DNA of 64,000 nt from Paenibacillus polysaccharolyticus. GTDB taxonomy: Bacteria > Bacillota > Bacilli > Paenibacillales > Paenibacillaceae. The translations under genes were made by a program, and so were the position numbers. The first letter of the stretch is position 1; each line of letters begins with the position of its first letter. Location of the stretch: the NCBI RefSeq assembly GCF_900102085.1, contig NZ_FMVM01000006.1:259258-323257 (forward strand), written 5' to 3'. Below are positions 7,910-16,056 of this stretch, in pieces. The notes below the pieces were generated by a model. The model made no database searches. It was not told the origin of the DNA and saw nothing but the letters and a program-made list of their open reading frames with translations.

Positions 7910-9481
7910 TTATTGAGCCTTGCCGTACGAACCTGCTTTAAATGTCGTTGGATCATACCATTTATACCCTGCCGCTGGCGCAGCCCACGGCTCAAGCTGT
8001 GGCTCGGTGGAGCTTGCTGGTGTCTCCATTGGCAACAAGCTTGTTGCTGTATCAAGGGTCAGACCTGGCACTTGGGACAGACTGGTGTAACTTTCTTTGA
8101 CCGCGAGCCATTTCACCGTATTTACGAGGAACGTAGCATCGTCCACCTCTTTGAAGCCGTCATACGTCTTCTTGGTAGCTCCGTTTTCTTCACGCAAATA
8201 CTTTGGCGACGCATCTTCAACGGGAGAGGAATCACCGATGAACGCCGCTTTTCCTGCGCCTACTTTGGCAACCGCAGCGTACGCCCCTTCTGCTCGTCCA
8301 CCGCCATTATATACGCCTTGATCGACGGCATTATTCCATTTGGACACGCCCGCCGGAACATACACCAACCCTTTGGCCTTGTTCGGGTCCAGAATGGCAA
8401 TCGTTGATCCGGCGTGCATCGCTACAGCTTGTACACCTGTCGTGATGCCAAAAGCTTGTGAGGGTGCAACGATATCCGTGGCATTCACATCACCCAGCGC
8501 GTTATAGCGGAAACGAACGCCGAAGTTGGTTCCGAGCCAGTCGGAACTGGTCACGCCTTGCATTGCCGGGGATTCCGCTTCGGCAGAGGACATGCCTTTG
8601 GCTGGATTCAGGAAAGCACCGCGGCGGTAGCCGTTGAACACTTCGGAAGAATCCCAGCGGTTTTTGTTCCGGTCTGCATTATAGTGATCGGAGATGAAGA
8701 AGACACTTCCGCCATTCTGTACATATTGCAGGAGCGCAGCCTGCTCTGTGGCCTTGAATGGCACGTTGGCTTCGCCGATGACAAACACGTCGTAGTCTTT
8801 CAATTTGTTATAGGTGTACGCTTGCTCACCGAATGTATACGGGATGCTGCGTTCCAGCTGATCCACGGTAAAGCCTGCGTTTCGCAAACCATTCGCAAAG
8901 TCTGAAAAAGCTCCATCGATAATCCAGTCAGCCGCACCTGCGGTCTGAGCATGCGTGTTATCAAACAGCACTTTTTTGCCGTTTCCGCCCGGAAGAGGTG
9001 TGCCCGGATTCGGATTTGGCTCGGGGTCAGGGTTCGTGGTACCTGAAGAGAGGGTAATCGACGTAGGATTTTTGACACCAGCATAGCTGTTATAGGCGCC
9101 AAGCGTTCCCGTTACGATAATCTTTTTGCCTACCAGACTTGGGTTTGAAGCCAGTCCATATTGAGCACGGAAAGAAGAAGAAACTTGCACATCCAGCAGT
9201 TTGGCGTTCGAGCGCTCGGATGCGGAATCTGCAATCAGCACATTGAAATCATTGGCATACGGTGAGGTAAACTTGGCCGTCAGTGACCCGGTCGCATGTC
9301 CCACAACATAACCTTCGACGGTTGCCGTGCCTCCGCTGCTCTGGGCAGCAATCGCTTGTGATACGGTAAGTGGTGCTGCGGCTTGAACCGGAGCCTGAAC
9401 CCCCGGAGCGAATAACGTTGTTGCCATCATAACAAAAACCAGGAATGCCCCGATCCAGTGCTGTCTTAACACCTTTTTCAT
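7910..9481 (-). CDS. Secreted DUF6359 (OB-like) protein with a GATase-like C-terminal domain
   Basis: A 523-residue exported protein. The signal peptide spans residues 1-34 and ends ...PVQAAA. It is followed by an OB-fold-like DUF6359 domain (about 38-135; VEGYVVGHATGS... KIIVTGTLGAY), a Pro/Asn/Gly linker (NPDPEPNPNPGTPLPGG), and a class I glutamine amidotransferase-like domain (about 155-450) with VLFDNTHAQTAGAADW and GGSVFFISDHYNADRNKNRW. No catalytic Cys is evident in the latter, so a non-enzymatic or binding role is possible. I chose ATG 9481 because GGAGGAGGAG lies 10 bases upstream; the ATG at 9502 would translate the ribosome site itself. The substrate is unknown. DUF6359 occurs in secreted nucleases, so DNA scavenging is one possibility. 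Confidence 0.75.
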   Translation of the reverse strand: MKKVLRQHWIGAFLVFVMMATTLFAPGVQAPVQAAAPLTVSQAIAAQSSGGTATVEGYVVGHATGSLTAKFTSPYANDFNVLIADSASERSNAKLLDVQVSSSFRAQYGLASNPSLVGKKIIVTGTLGAYNSYAGVKNPTSITLSSGTTNPDPEPNPNPGTPLPGGNGKKVLFDNTHAQTAGAADWIIDGAFSDFANGLRNAGFTVDQLERSIPYTFGEQAYTYNKLKDYDVFVIGEANVPFKATEQAALLQYVQNGGSVFFISDHYNADRNKNRWDSSEVFNGYRRGAFLNPAKGMSSAEAESPAMQGVTSSDWLGTNFGVRFRYNALGDVNATDIVAPSQAFGITTGVQAVAMHAGSTIAILDPNKAKGLVYVPAGVSKWNNAVDQGVYNGGGRAEGAYAAVAKVGAGKAAFIGDSSPVEDASPKYLREENGATKKTYDGFKEVDDATFLVNTVKWLAVKESYTSLSQVPGLTLDTATSLLPMETPASSTEPQLEPWAAPAAGYKWYDPTTFKAGSYGKAQ

Positions 9482-9693
9482 ATACCCTTTCTCCTCCTCC
9501 ATAACGTATGATGCTTGTCCCTATCTAATTTAAAGCTTCATATGATGAATTCCTCTCGATTTATGTAAAATTTTTGAAAAATTTTATAGTCCACAACGGT
9601 CATCATGAGCCCATTTCCTGAAAAAAGTTGAGTTATCGCGTCGTTAGGCATTGCAATTTACCTACGTTCGATGCATAATGACATTATATATGT

Positions 9694-9712
9694 GATAATG
9701 ATTATCATTATT
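9694..9712. promoter_or_regulatory. Fur box
   Basis: GATAATGATTATCATTATT matches the classical 19-bp Fur consensus at 17 positions. It lies in the 308-base gap between the secreted DUF6359 gene and the 50-codon gene at 9790. A possible promoter (TTGCAA 9651, CATAAT 9674, 17-base spacer) sits just upstream, so Fur bound here would block transcription into the small gene. Apart from this, the gap shows only AT-rich sequence. Confidence 0.8.
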
Positions 9713-9789
9713 GAGCTTGTTTATTTTCAATTCCGATGATGATGCCAACCATGCTTACGACTTTATAGATAAAGGGGAACGAACATCGA

Positions 9790-9942
9790 ATGAACACAAC
9801 TCTGCAAAAGGCTGTCCTGCAGCTTGACGATTATTTGGATCTTCTGAACCTGGCGATTAACCTGGGTGACACAAGATGGCAAAAGGAGATCATCCGCAAG
9901 CTGGCCTACACATATCCTGCAACGACTTGCAACCAACCATAA
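9790..9942 (+). CDS. Small protein (50 residues), probably Fur-controlled
   Basis: The frame ATG 9790 to TAA 9940-9942 encodes 50 residues beginning MNTTLQKAVLQLDDYLDLLN. It is predicted to be mostly helical and amphipathic with no membrane segment. AAAGGGG at 9771-9777 is a reasonable ribosome site, 12 bases upstream. The Fur box 78 bases upstream suggests iron-repressed expression. Small Fur-regulated proteins (FbpA, FbpB, FbpC) assist iron-sparing in B. subtilis; the length and helical nature fit, but I see no clear sequence match. A hairpin followed by GGGCTTTTTT at about 9992-10027 could be its terminator. Confidence 0.55.
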   Translation: MNTTLQKAVLQLDDYLDLLNLAINLGDTRWQKEIIRKLAYTYPATTCNQP

Positions 9943-10146
9943 AAACATACCGTCACATAAACGATTTTGGTAATCTTCTAATAACCTGCGAGGAATTCAG
10001 TTGTATGAATTCGATCGTGGGCTTTTTTGCGTGCATATGGTGCGTTACAATAGGATGCAATACGATGCGGAATCCATTCAGCAGTGGGATATGACCCACT
10101 CCAAGTAGAAAGAAGAAACCTGAGTTGAAGCAAAGGAGTGTACATT

Positions 10147-10674
10147 ATGAAGCTTGAAACAGAACGATTAATTCTTCGTGAAATTGTAGAACATGACTGG
10201 CCTCACATCCATACGTATACTTCGATGCCCGAAGTCACGGAACACACCGCATGGGGCCCGAACACGGAGGAGGATACCCGGGCTTATGTACAGGATGTCA
10301 TTCGTATGCAGCTGGCCGAGCCAAGAGAAGGATATGAGCTTGCCATTGTTTTGAAAAAAGAAGGGCTTCTCATCGGCGGCGCAGGGCTCCACCTTGTCGA
10401 CCAGACCAATGCTGAGATCGGCTATGTGCTTCACCCTGCCTATCAGGGAAATGGATATGTGACCGAAGCCTGCCGCGCATTACTTCATTTTGGCTTCAAG
10501 GAACTTGGCATTCACCGGATTTATGCCAAATGCCGTCCAGAAAACCCGGCTTCTGAGCGCGTCATGCAGCGGATCGGTATGCAACGTGAAGGCCTTCTCC
10601 GGGAGCATTGGTTCTATAAAGGGGCATATCATGACTCGTCTCTCTACTCTATGCTGGATCGGGAGTTAGAATAA
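10147..10674 (+). CDS. GNAT family N-acetyltransferase (RimJ/RimL type)
   Basis: A 175-residue acetyltransferase that uses acetyl-CoA. It begins MKLETERLILREIVEHDWPH, the usual RimJ/RimL opening. The CoA pyrophosphate loop is GYVLHPAYQGNGYVTEACRAL (about 96-116), and HRIYAKCRPENPASERVMQRIGMQREGLLR near the end is typical of the group that modifies protein N-termini or small amines. Start 10147 is set by AAAGGAG at 10132-10138. The gene is monocistronic; the acceptor is unknown. Confidence 0.88.
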   Translation: MKLETERLILREIVEHDWPHIHTYTSMPEVTEHTAWGPNTEEDTRAYVQDVIRMQLAEPREGYELAIVLKKEGLLIGGAGLHLVDQTNAEIGYVLHPAYQGNGYVTEACRALLHFGFKELGIHRIYAKCRPENPASERVMQRIGMQREGLLREHWFYKGAYHDSSLYSMLDRELE

Positions 10675-10730
10675 ATATCAGATGTGCTTACCTGCGGGTG
10701 AAGCGAGGTACACAGTGGCAGCCAAAATTC

Positions 10731-10923
10731 TAACGATCACCAGGAACCCTATTTAGACGTTTTGCAGCTGTTTGGGATTCTAACGATCTCCAGTGACGCT
10801 ATTTCACTAAAAAACCGCAAAAAAGCTACATTTTCGTGTGAATTTTGAGAAATAACGTCTCTCCTGATCGTTAGATTTCCAAATGGGCTAAAACACATAA
10901 AATAGGCTCATCTGAGATCGTTA
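10731..10923. repeat. Dispersed 24-bp repeat, locus A (four units)
   Basis: Four copies of a 24-bp unit starting TAACGATC and ending TATTT lie in the 476-base gap after the acetyltransferase: plus units at 10731-10754 and 10781-10804, minus units at 10850-10873 and 10900-10923. The two inner variable bases differ between copies, and the flanks keep ATTC before plus units. The same unit recurs at 30898 and 39386. The +,+,-,- order allows nested hairpins. Confidence 0.85.
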
Positions 10924-10974
10924 GCCGCGGGAGAGCGAGACCCGATAGTTTGGAAAAGCTACATAACAAAAAGT

Positions 10975-11018
10975 AGGAAAAAGGATGAAGCAGCCCGCGC
11001 CGCTTCATCCTTTTTCCT
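10975..11018. terminator. Bidirectional terminator upstream of the fnr 3' end
   Basis: A perfect 17-bp stem (AGGAAAAAGGATGAAGC with its complement) carries T runs on both strands. It lies between the convergent acetyltransferase and fnr genes. The remaining sequence to 11150 is T-rich with no gene. Confidence 0.85.
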
Positions 11019-11150
11019 TTCTATTCATTCGTTCCATTTCGCTACTTTAGTTCCGTTTTACTCTATTTCGTTCCGTTCCGATCTCGTGTCTCCCCACCCG
11101 TGCGTTCTCTCTAATTAACTGTTTTGTTACCTGAATCTACTGAATATGGC

Positions 11151-11861
11151 CTACAGACGACACAGTTCTTTCGGACAGCTTGGGAACGAAGGGCATCCAC
11201 ACATGCAACGTAATGCAGCCATGTCCCGAATCATTAATTTGCCGTCCAGCATATCGAGGGTGCCCTGCTCCTTCCATGCTCCGAGCATACGTGTAACACT
11301 TTCCCGAGTTGCCCCGATCATCTCAGCGAGTTCAGTGTGGTTCAGCTTCATCTCCAGCACGATGCCATCTGGAACAATCTTGCCATACGTATTGCTGGCA
11401 CGGATCAGTGTCGAAGCAAGTGCACCTGCTTTGCCGTAGAGCAACAGGTCACGGAATCTCGACTGTGTAATCCGCTGTGCAAGTGCCATCCATTGCAGAA
11501 ATTTCAGCGCAAGATCCCCATTTTTGCTAAGCACACTTTCGAGATCCGTCAGCGAGATGATGGCCAGTTCCCCTTTTTCAGCCATCTCTGCACTGTAACT
11601 GTGATTCAATCCGCCAATACCGCCGAATTCACCGATCAGATCGCCTCTTTGCTGGATCGACAGAATAATCTCTTTGCCATCCTCCGTCGATTTGGTCAAC
11701 TTCACTCGTCCCGAACGAATGTAGTACAGATATCCAGCTTCATCACCTTCCAAAAAGAGACTGTATCCCGACTTTACTTTTTTAGGCTGCATTTTCTCTT
11801 CGATCAGACTCCATTGCTCCGGTGTAACAAAAGACAGAATCCCGCCTGTTCTCTGTGTCAT
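11151..11861 (-). CDS. fnr: Crp/Fnr family regulator, Bacillus Fnr type
   Basis: A 236-residue transcription factor with a cyclic-nucleotide-binding-like domain (about 20-130; SGRVKLTKSTEDGKEIIL, GDLIGEFG) and a winged helix whose recognition helix reads MIGATRESVTRML. The C-terminal tail contains five cysteines in 16 residues (CMCGCPSFPSCPKELC). Bacillus Fnr carries its oxygen-sensing [4Fe-4S] cluster on C-terminal cysteines, so an oxygen-sensing role fits, although the spacing here is not identical. GGAGG eight bases before ATG 11861 supports this start, and the length equals Bacillus Fnr (238). ATG 11933, after GAGGGGG, would add a QTQTQTE-rich extension. A TGTGA-N6-TCACA site upstream suggests autoregulation. 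Confidence 0.82.
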   Translation of the reverse strand: MTQRTGGILSFVTPEQWSLIEEKMQPKKVKSGYSLFLEGDEAGYLYYIRSGRVKLTKSTEDGKEIILSIQQRGDLIGEFGGIGGLNHSYSAEMAEKGELAIISLTDLESVLSKNGDLALKFLQWMALAQRITQSRFRDLLLYGKAGALASTLIRASNTYGKIVPDGIVLEMKLNHTELAEMIGATRESVTRMLGAWKEQGTLDMLDGKLMIRDMAALRCMCGCPSFPSCPKELCRL

Positions 11862-12041
11862 TTTGCCCGCCTCCGTCTGTGTCTGCGTCTGCTCTACTTT
11901 TCGGGTGATTCTTTCCACGAATACTGTACCCATAACTTTCGTCCCCCTCGGTGATTCCTTATGTGTACATCATATCGTGAATGAGTTCGAAAGGTTATCG
12001 GGGGATTACCTGATCTTTGGCGGGAAACTCCCCCAATTCGC

Positions 12042-12057
12042 TGTGAGAAAAGTCACA
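12042..12057. promoter_or_regulatory. Fnr/Crp-type binding site
   Basis: TGTGAGAAAAGTCACA is a perfect dyad of the form TGTGA-N6-TCACA. It lies in the 340-base divergent gap between fnr (start 11861 or 11933) and the gene at 12202, and could control either or both. No other clear signal was seen in this gap. Confidence 0.7.
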
Positions 12058-12201
12058 TATCCCCAATAATGCCCCGTTTACGAGTGATCTTATCTTGCAT
12101 TGTCAAACTTTTACGATAGTGCTAGCATACAGTTAAATGCTTGTGAGTGTTCAATCTTGCGAATTACAATCTTATGCATCTCCGGAACAGGAGGAATACA
12201 T

Positions 12202-13035
12202 ATGTTATCGTTAGATCATGATCTTTGGGCAAAACTATCAGGCCCCTATGGGTCAGCAGAAGATGTGCCCCACCTATTGCAACAATTGCAGCAGCAATTC
12301 AGCCAAGAGGTCTTTGACGAACTGTTTCAGGAATATCTGTTTCATCAAAATACAATCTATACGGCTACCTACGCCGCCATGCCATTCCTAGCTCGTCTGG
12401 CATGTACGACTTCCGATACAGCAGTGCGCAAGGAACTGTTTATCAACTGCGGTATTATTGAAGCAAGCCGTGATGAGCAGCACCAAATGCCATATCCGCC
12501 ATCCTGGACTGAGCTGGCTGATGAGGTGGGCAGTAGTGTCTGCACGCAGATGTATATTGAATATATAAAATCCATTGACCAGCTCAGATCACTGACAGAA
12601 CAAGTGCTGACCGATGTTGCTGAGCTATCCACAGATGACACGGAGAAACGTTACGTCCTTATTGCGGATGCCGCATTCCGCGAATCCTATATCGTCGCGA
12701 ATATGCTGATGACATTTTCGGACGGGGATGAGTATGTGGCTGAGTGCCCAGCTTGCGCAAATGAAGTGTACATATGGCCTGATGAACATCATGCTGTGCC
12801 TCTGAAAGCCTACGAACAAGATCCTGTTTTTCAACCTGATCAGGAAGCTCATGCTATCATTCCCGCTTCTGTATGGACAGATGAGGAGACAGGAATTCTA
12901 GCAGAACGGACAGCAAGGATCGGAGAACAGACACTGTCCGCGCATCTGCCCTATCTGGCAGGCAAAACAACATGTCCCTCTTGCCGTGAGAAGATCGCAG
13001 TATGGCCGGCATTACTGAGCACATTTATAATGTAG
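12202..13035 (+). CDS. HEAT-like protein with two CxxC pairs, function unknown
   Basis: A 277-residue soluble protein. The first 150 residues (LYHQNTIYTATYAAMPFLARLA-like, here HQNTIYTATYAAMPFLA) resemble the HEAT-type helical proteins found as immunity or neighbour genes in toxin loci. The last 100 residues contain two CxxC knuckles, CPACANEVYIWP (about 178) and CPSCREKIAVWP (about 260), that could bind one zinc ion. The start is ATG 12202 after ACAGGAGGAATACAT. There is no partner gene on the same strand. I do not assign a function. The Fnr-type site lies 145 bases upstream. Confidence 0.75.
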   Translation: MLSLDHDLWAKLSGPYGSAEDVPHLLQQLQQQFSQEVFDELFQEYLFHQNTIYTATYAAMPFLARLACTTSDTAVRKELFINCGIIEASRDEQHQMPYPPSWTELADEVGSSVCTQMYIEYIKSIDQLRSLTEQVLTDVAELSTDDTEKRYVLIADAAFRESYIVANMLMTFSDGDEYVAECPACANEVYIWPDEHHAVPLKAYEQDPVFQPDQEAHAIIPASVWTDEETGILAERTARIGEQTLSAHLPYLAGKTTCPSCREKIAVWPALLSTFIM

Positions 13036-13114
13036 AAGAAAGATACGTGTACATTTCTGATCTACAGGAGAGCCTTCCTAGATATACTCATTCCAGAATA
13101 CACATTCAAACGAG

Positions 13115-13144
13115 ACAGTTGGCTGATGGGCCAGCTGTTTTTTT
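13115..13144 (+). terminator. Terminator of the HEAT-like gene
   Basis: ACAGTTGGC pairs with GCCAGCTGT (one G-U pair) and is followed by seven T. Confidence 0.75.
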
Positions 13145-13237
13145 CATTCTTATGCTTCTCGGAGTGATCCACTGCCCACGTTCAGCAGTTTCCAGAAGTG
13201 AAATAGGGGTATTCCCTGAATTACAAGGCTGACAAAA

Positions 13238-13282
13238 CAGTCTACAATAGAACTAACATCGGAATATCCCGATTGTAGACTG
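13238..13282. repeat. Inverted repeat upstream of the GAF gene
   Basis: CAGTCTACAAT (13238-13248) and ATTGTAGACTG (13272-13282) form 11-bp arms around 23 bases, without a T run. It lies 135 bases before the GAF gene, so it may be an operator or a leader structure. Beyond this and the terminator at 13115 I see nothing in the 381-base gap. Confidence 0.55.
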
Positions 13283-13416
13283 ATTCTCCCATCCAACGAG
13301 CCTTGAGTTCAAGGTTACCCATATGTTGTGACAACGATGAACGACCACAATAATGAAAGAAACGTAACGAGTGAAGAACAGATCATCATATGATTCGAAA
13401 AAAGGAAGTGTCCCTC

Positions 13417-13842
13417 ATGCATGATGAAGTCTCATCTGCCGTTCAGGAGATGATGAGCGGCCTGTGTCAGAACACCACCGGCGATTTTTGCGGAATGGCT
13501 TGTGTGTCTGGATCAATGTTGCGCTGGAAGTATACCTTCGGGGCAACCAATGAACGTGTCAAACGCATGGCTATGCGCCCTGGACAAGATCTGGTAGGCA
13601 CGGCGCTACGAACCGGACGCACGGTTATGCTGGATGAGCAGTCCCGTGGAGAATATATCCCGGACCGTTGCCCGCTTATGCTTGCTGAACGACTCGTTTG
13701 TGCGATAGCCGTGCCCATGTTCAGAGAAGGGAATCTGCCCAACGGTGTATTGCTGGTGGGAAGCAGAACCCCTTGCACGTTTTCCCCCGAGATAATTGTA
13801 CAAACCGAGCAAGCTGCCAGACAATTGGAACAATATGCATGA
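13417..13842 (+). CDS. GAF domain protein (NreA-like)
   Basis: A 141-residue protein that is a single GAF domain: MACVSGSMLRWKYTFGATNER, RPGQDLVGTALRTGRTVMLD and AIAVPMFREGNLPNGVLLVGS follow the GAF strand order. In staphylococci NreA is a free-standing GAF nitrate receptor that modulates the NreB kinase, and the next two genes here are an NreC/NreB-like pair, so an accessory sensor role is likely. AAAGGAAG eight bases before ATG 13417 sets the start; ATG 13390 has no ribosome site. A terminator separates it from the response regulator, so coexpression is partial at best. Confidence 0.75.
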   Translation: MHDEVSSAVQEMMSGLCQNTTGDFCGMACVSGSMLRWKYTFGATNERVKRMAMRPGQDLVGTALRTGRTVMLDEQSRGEYIPDRCPLMLAERLVCAIAVPMFREGNLPNGVLLVGSRTPCTFSPEIIVQTEQAARQLEQYA

Positions 13843-13872
13843 GCAGAATATGGAAGCAGAACACACTGAATA

Positions 13873-13916
13873 AGAGACTTTTCGGAGATTCCCCTCTGAA
13901 AAGCCTCTTTTTTTGG
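13873..13916 (+). terminator. Terminator after the GAF gene
   Basis: GAG-A-CTTTTC pairs with GAAAAG-C-CTC, followed by TTTTTTT. TATGAT just after it may be the -10 of the next unit. Confidence 0.8.
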
Positions 13917-13953
13917 TATGATGGATATAGATGATGGAATCGGACAGGGGGAA

Positions 13954-14610
13954 ATGAATGTGATTCGACTGTTAGTTGTGGACGACCATGTGGTTGTACG
14001 CTCGGGGCTAATCGCCCTGCTGGAAGGAAAGAACGATATACATATTGTTGGCGATGCAGCCGATGGCGACGAGGCCATTGCCAAAGCACAGGAGCTGAAA
14101 CCCGATGTAGTTCTGATGGATTTCAGCATGCCTCCGGGCAAGGATGGATTGACCGCTACGGCGGAGTTAAAAAAGCTAATGCCGGATGTATCGATTTTAA
14201 TTCTTACGATGCATGATGACGAGGAATACCTGTTCCGCGCAATCCACGCGGGAGCTTCCGGGTATATCCTCAAAAGCGCGCCCCACGAGGAATTGCTGGC
14301 TGCCATTCGTTCTGTAGCCGATGGAAGCGCCTACCTCTATCCAAGTGCAACCAAACGGTTAATGAGCGAGTATCTGGACAAAGCCAAACAGGAAAATGCC
14401 GGGCCATACGATACACTCTCGGATCGGGAAAAAGAGATCTTGTCCTGGATTGCCAAAGGATACGCGAATAAGGAAATTGCCGAGCATCTGGTCATCAGTG
14501 TCAAAACGGTGGAATCCCACAAAAGCAATCTGATGGAAAAGCTTGGCCTGCGCACCAGACCGGAACTGGTGAAGTTTGCGATGAAAAAGGGGTTGTTGAA
14601 CTTTGAGTAA
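13954..14610 (+). CDS. LuxR/NarL-type response regulator (NreC-like)
   Basis: A 218-residue two-domain regulator. The receiver domain (about 1-120) has the acidic pair in VVDDHVVVRSG, the phospho-accepting Asp in VVLMDFSMPPGKDG (about residue 54), a Thr in ILTMHDDEE and a Lys in YILKSAPHEE. The C-terminal LuxR helix-turn-helix is LSDREKEILSWIAKGYANKEIAEHL...VKTVESHKSNLMEKL. ATG 13954 is only two bases from GGGGG; GTG 13960 is better spaced and may be the real start. It overlaps the kinase gene by eight bases. The pair resembles NreBC/DegSU-type systems. Confidence 0.88.
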   Translation: MNVIRLLVVDDHVVVRSGLIALLEGKNDIHIVGDAADGDEAIAKAQELKPDVVLMDFSMPPGKDGLTATAELKKLMPDVSILILTMHDDEEYLFRAIHAGASGYILKSAPHEELLAAIRSVADGSAYLYPSATKRLMSEYLDKAKQENAGPYDTLSDREKEILSWIAKGYANKEIAEHLVISVKTVESHKSNLMEKLGLRTRPELVKFAMKKGLLNFE

Positions 14611-15718
14611 GCCACGCAAAAACAGACTCAGCGGATTAGCCGACCAACCTGTTCAGCACCTACTCAGCGAAATTGACAATCACATTTCGGACAATGAATT
14701 CCGAAGCAAACTGAAAGGTTCGCTGCATCAACTTGGTGATTTGAAGTTTGCACTCGACGAATCCTCGATCGTAGCGCTGACGAATCGTTTGGGTAAAATC
14801 CAATACGTGAACGATAAATTTTGCGAAATTTCACAATATAGCCGCGAGGAGCTCATTGGTCAGGATCACCGGATTATTAACTCGGGGTACCACGGTAAAA
14901 CCTTTATGAAGACGTTATGGGATACCATTTCTGCTGGCAAGGTGTGGAATGGCGAGATTCGGAATCGTGCAAAAGACGGCAGTTATTACTGGGTAAATAC
15001 CACAATTGTTCCTTTCCTCGATAACGACGGTGAGCCATATCAGTATTTAGCTGTGCGCAGTGAGGTGACCAAGCTGAAACAAGTCGAGGCTGAGCTGCAA
15101 CAGATGATGTCGCAAGTCATGAACATTCAGGAAGAAGAACGGCGGCGTATTTCTCGTGACCTTCATGACGGGATTGGACAAAGCCTGTTCTCTCTCGTAA
15201 TTCAGATGGATCGTCTGCTGGCAGATCAAGCTAACCCGGGCGTTGAAGCACTACGAAAACAGGTTACCGGCATTATGGAAGATGTTCGCGGTATGGCTTG
15301 GGAACTGCGGCCGTCTGTGCTGGATGATCTGGGTGTCGTTCCTGCGATTCGAACCTATATCGAGAACTATAACCGCCATTACGGCATCGAAGTTACTCTC
15401 GAATGCAATCTGCGCAAGCGGCTCCCGATGAACCGAGAGATCGCCATCTATCGCATCATCCAGGAAGCCTTAACCAATGTAGCCAAATATGCCGACGTTG
15501 CCGAGGCACAAGTGACCGTAGAAGATACGGAAGAGCTCACGCTTGTCGTTATTGAAGACCAAGGTACCGGATTTAACGACGCTACTGCCGGGAATGGTGT
15601 TGGGTTATTCAGCATGGAGGAACGTGCACGGGGAGCAGGCGGCACGTTACGTGTATCATCAGAACCCGGCGAAGGAACTACGGTTACGCTACTACTGCCT
15701 AAGACAGTGAACTCATAA
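14603..15718 (+). CDS. PAS-domain sensor histidine kinase (NreB-like, HisKA_3)
   Basis: A 371-residue cytoplasmic kinase without membrane helices. An N-terminal helical region is followed by a PAS domain (about 50-165; YVNDKFCEISQYSREELIGQ, GEIRNRAKDGSYYWVNTTIV). Next come the HisKA_3 phospho-acceptor box RRISRDLHDGIGQSL (His about 193) and a GHL ATPase domain with N box ALTNVAKYA and G boxes VIEDQGTGF and GVGLFSMEERA. The TTG start overlaps the regulator stop, so synthesis is coupled. NreB of staphylococci holds an oxygen-labile Fe-S cluster on four PAS cysteines; this PAS has only one, so the ligand must differ. A terminator follows. Confidence 0.87.
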   Translation: MSKPRKNRLSGLADQPVQHLLSEIDNHISDNEFRSKLKGSLHQLGDLKFALDESSIVALTNRLGKIQYVNDKFCEISQYSREELIGQDHRIINSGYHGKTFMKTLWDTISAGKVWNGEIRNRAKDGSYYWVNTTIVPFLDNDGEPYQYLAVRSEVTKLKQVEAELQQMMSQVMNIQEEERRRISRDLHDGIGQSLFSLVIQMDRLLADQANPGVEALRKQVTGIMEDVRGMAWELRPSVLDDLGVVPAIRTYIENYNRHYGIEVTLECNLRKRLPMNREIAIYRIIQEALTNVAKYADVAEAQVTVEDTEELTLVVIEDQGTGFNDATAGNGVGLFSMEERARGAGGTLRVSSEPGEGTTVTLLLPKTVNS

Positions 15719-15838
15719 TGGGTGATTCATCACCATCCAAATAAACATCTTAAAACTAGCAACAACTCTTAATCTCCTGAGAGAAGCATCCTTGCTGATA
15801 CAAACTCATGAAGTAACTTGTCCTAACAAGGATGTACT

Positions 15839-15871
15839 GACTGCCCGCATAAAGCGAGCAGTCTTTTTCTT
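15839..15871 (+). terminator. Terminator of the two-component operon
   Basis: GACTGC-C-CGC pairs with GCG-A-GCAGTC, followed by TTTTTCTTT. The rest of the 338-base gap up to the Lrp gene holds a possible -35 (TTGACG, 15934) but no clear operator. Confidence 0.8.
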
Positions 15872-16056
15872 TCACAGATACGACAAAATGAAGGTGCTCC
15901 CTTAAATATTTTTAACAATCCCCCTAAAATCAGTTGACGTTAGTTACGTTTCGTCATTAAACTATGAATGCTGCATGTATTAAGCGTACATTCAATTACT
16001 CTTTAAATTCGGATACACATCATGCAACATATGAAAACGAAAAGGGTGATTCAAAC

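Noticed and set aside
10731..10923. The 24-bp units as a CRISPR array
   Set aside because: The units alternate in orientation, spacers are of unequal length and recur in two other loci, and no cas genes are present.
13467..14306. 279-codon minus-strand frame opposite GAF and response regulator genes
   Set aside because: It spans two clear plus-strand genes and a terminator, and is Ser-rich as expected for a shadow frame.
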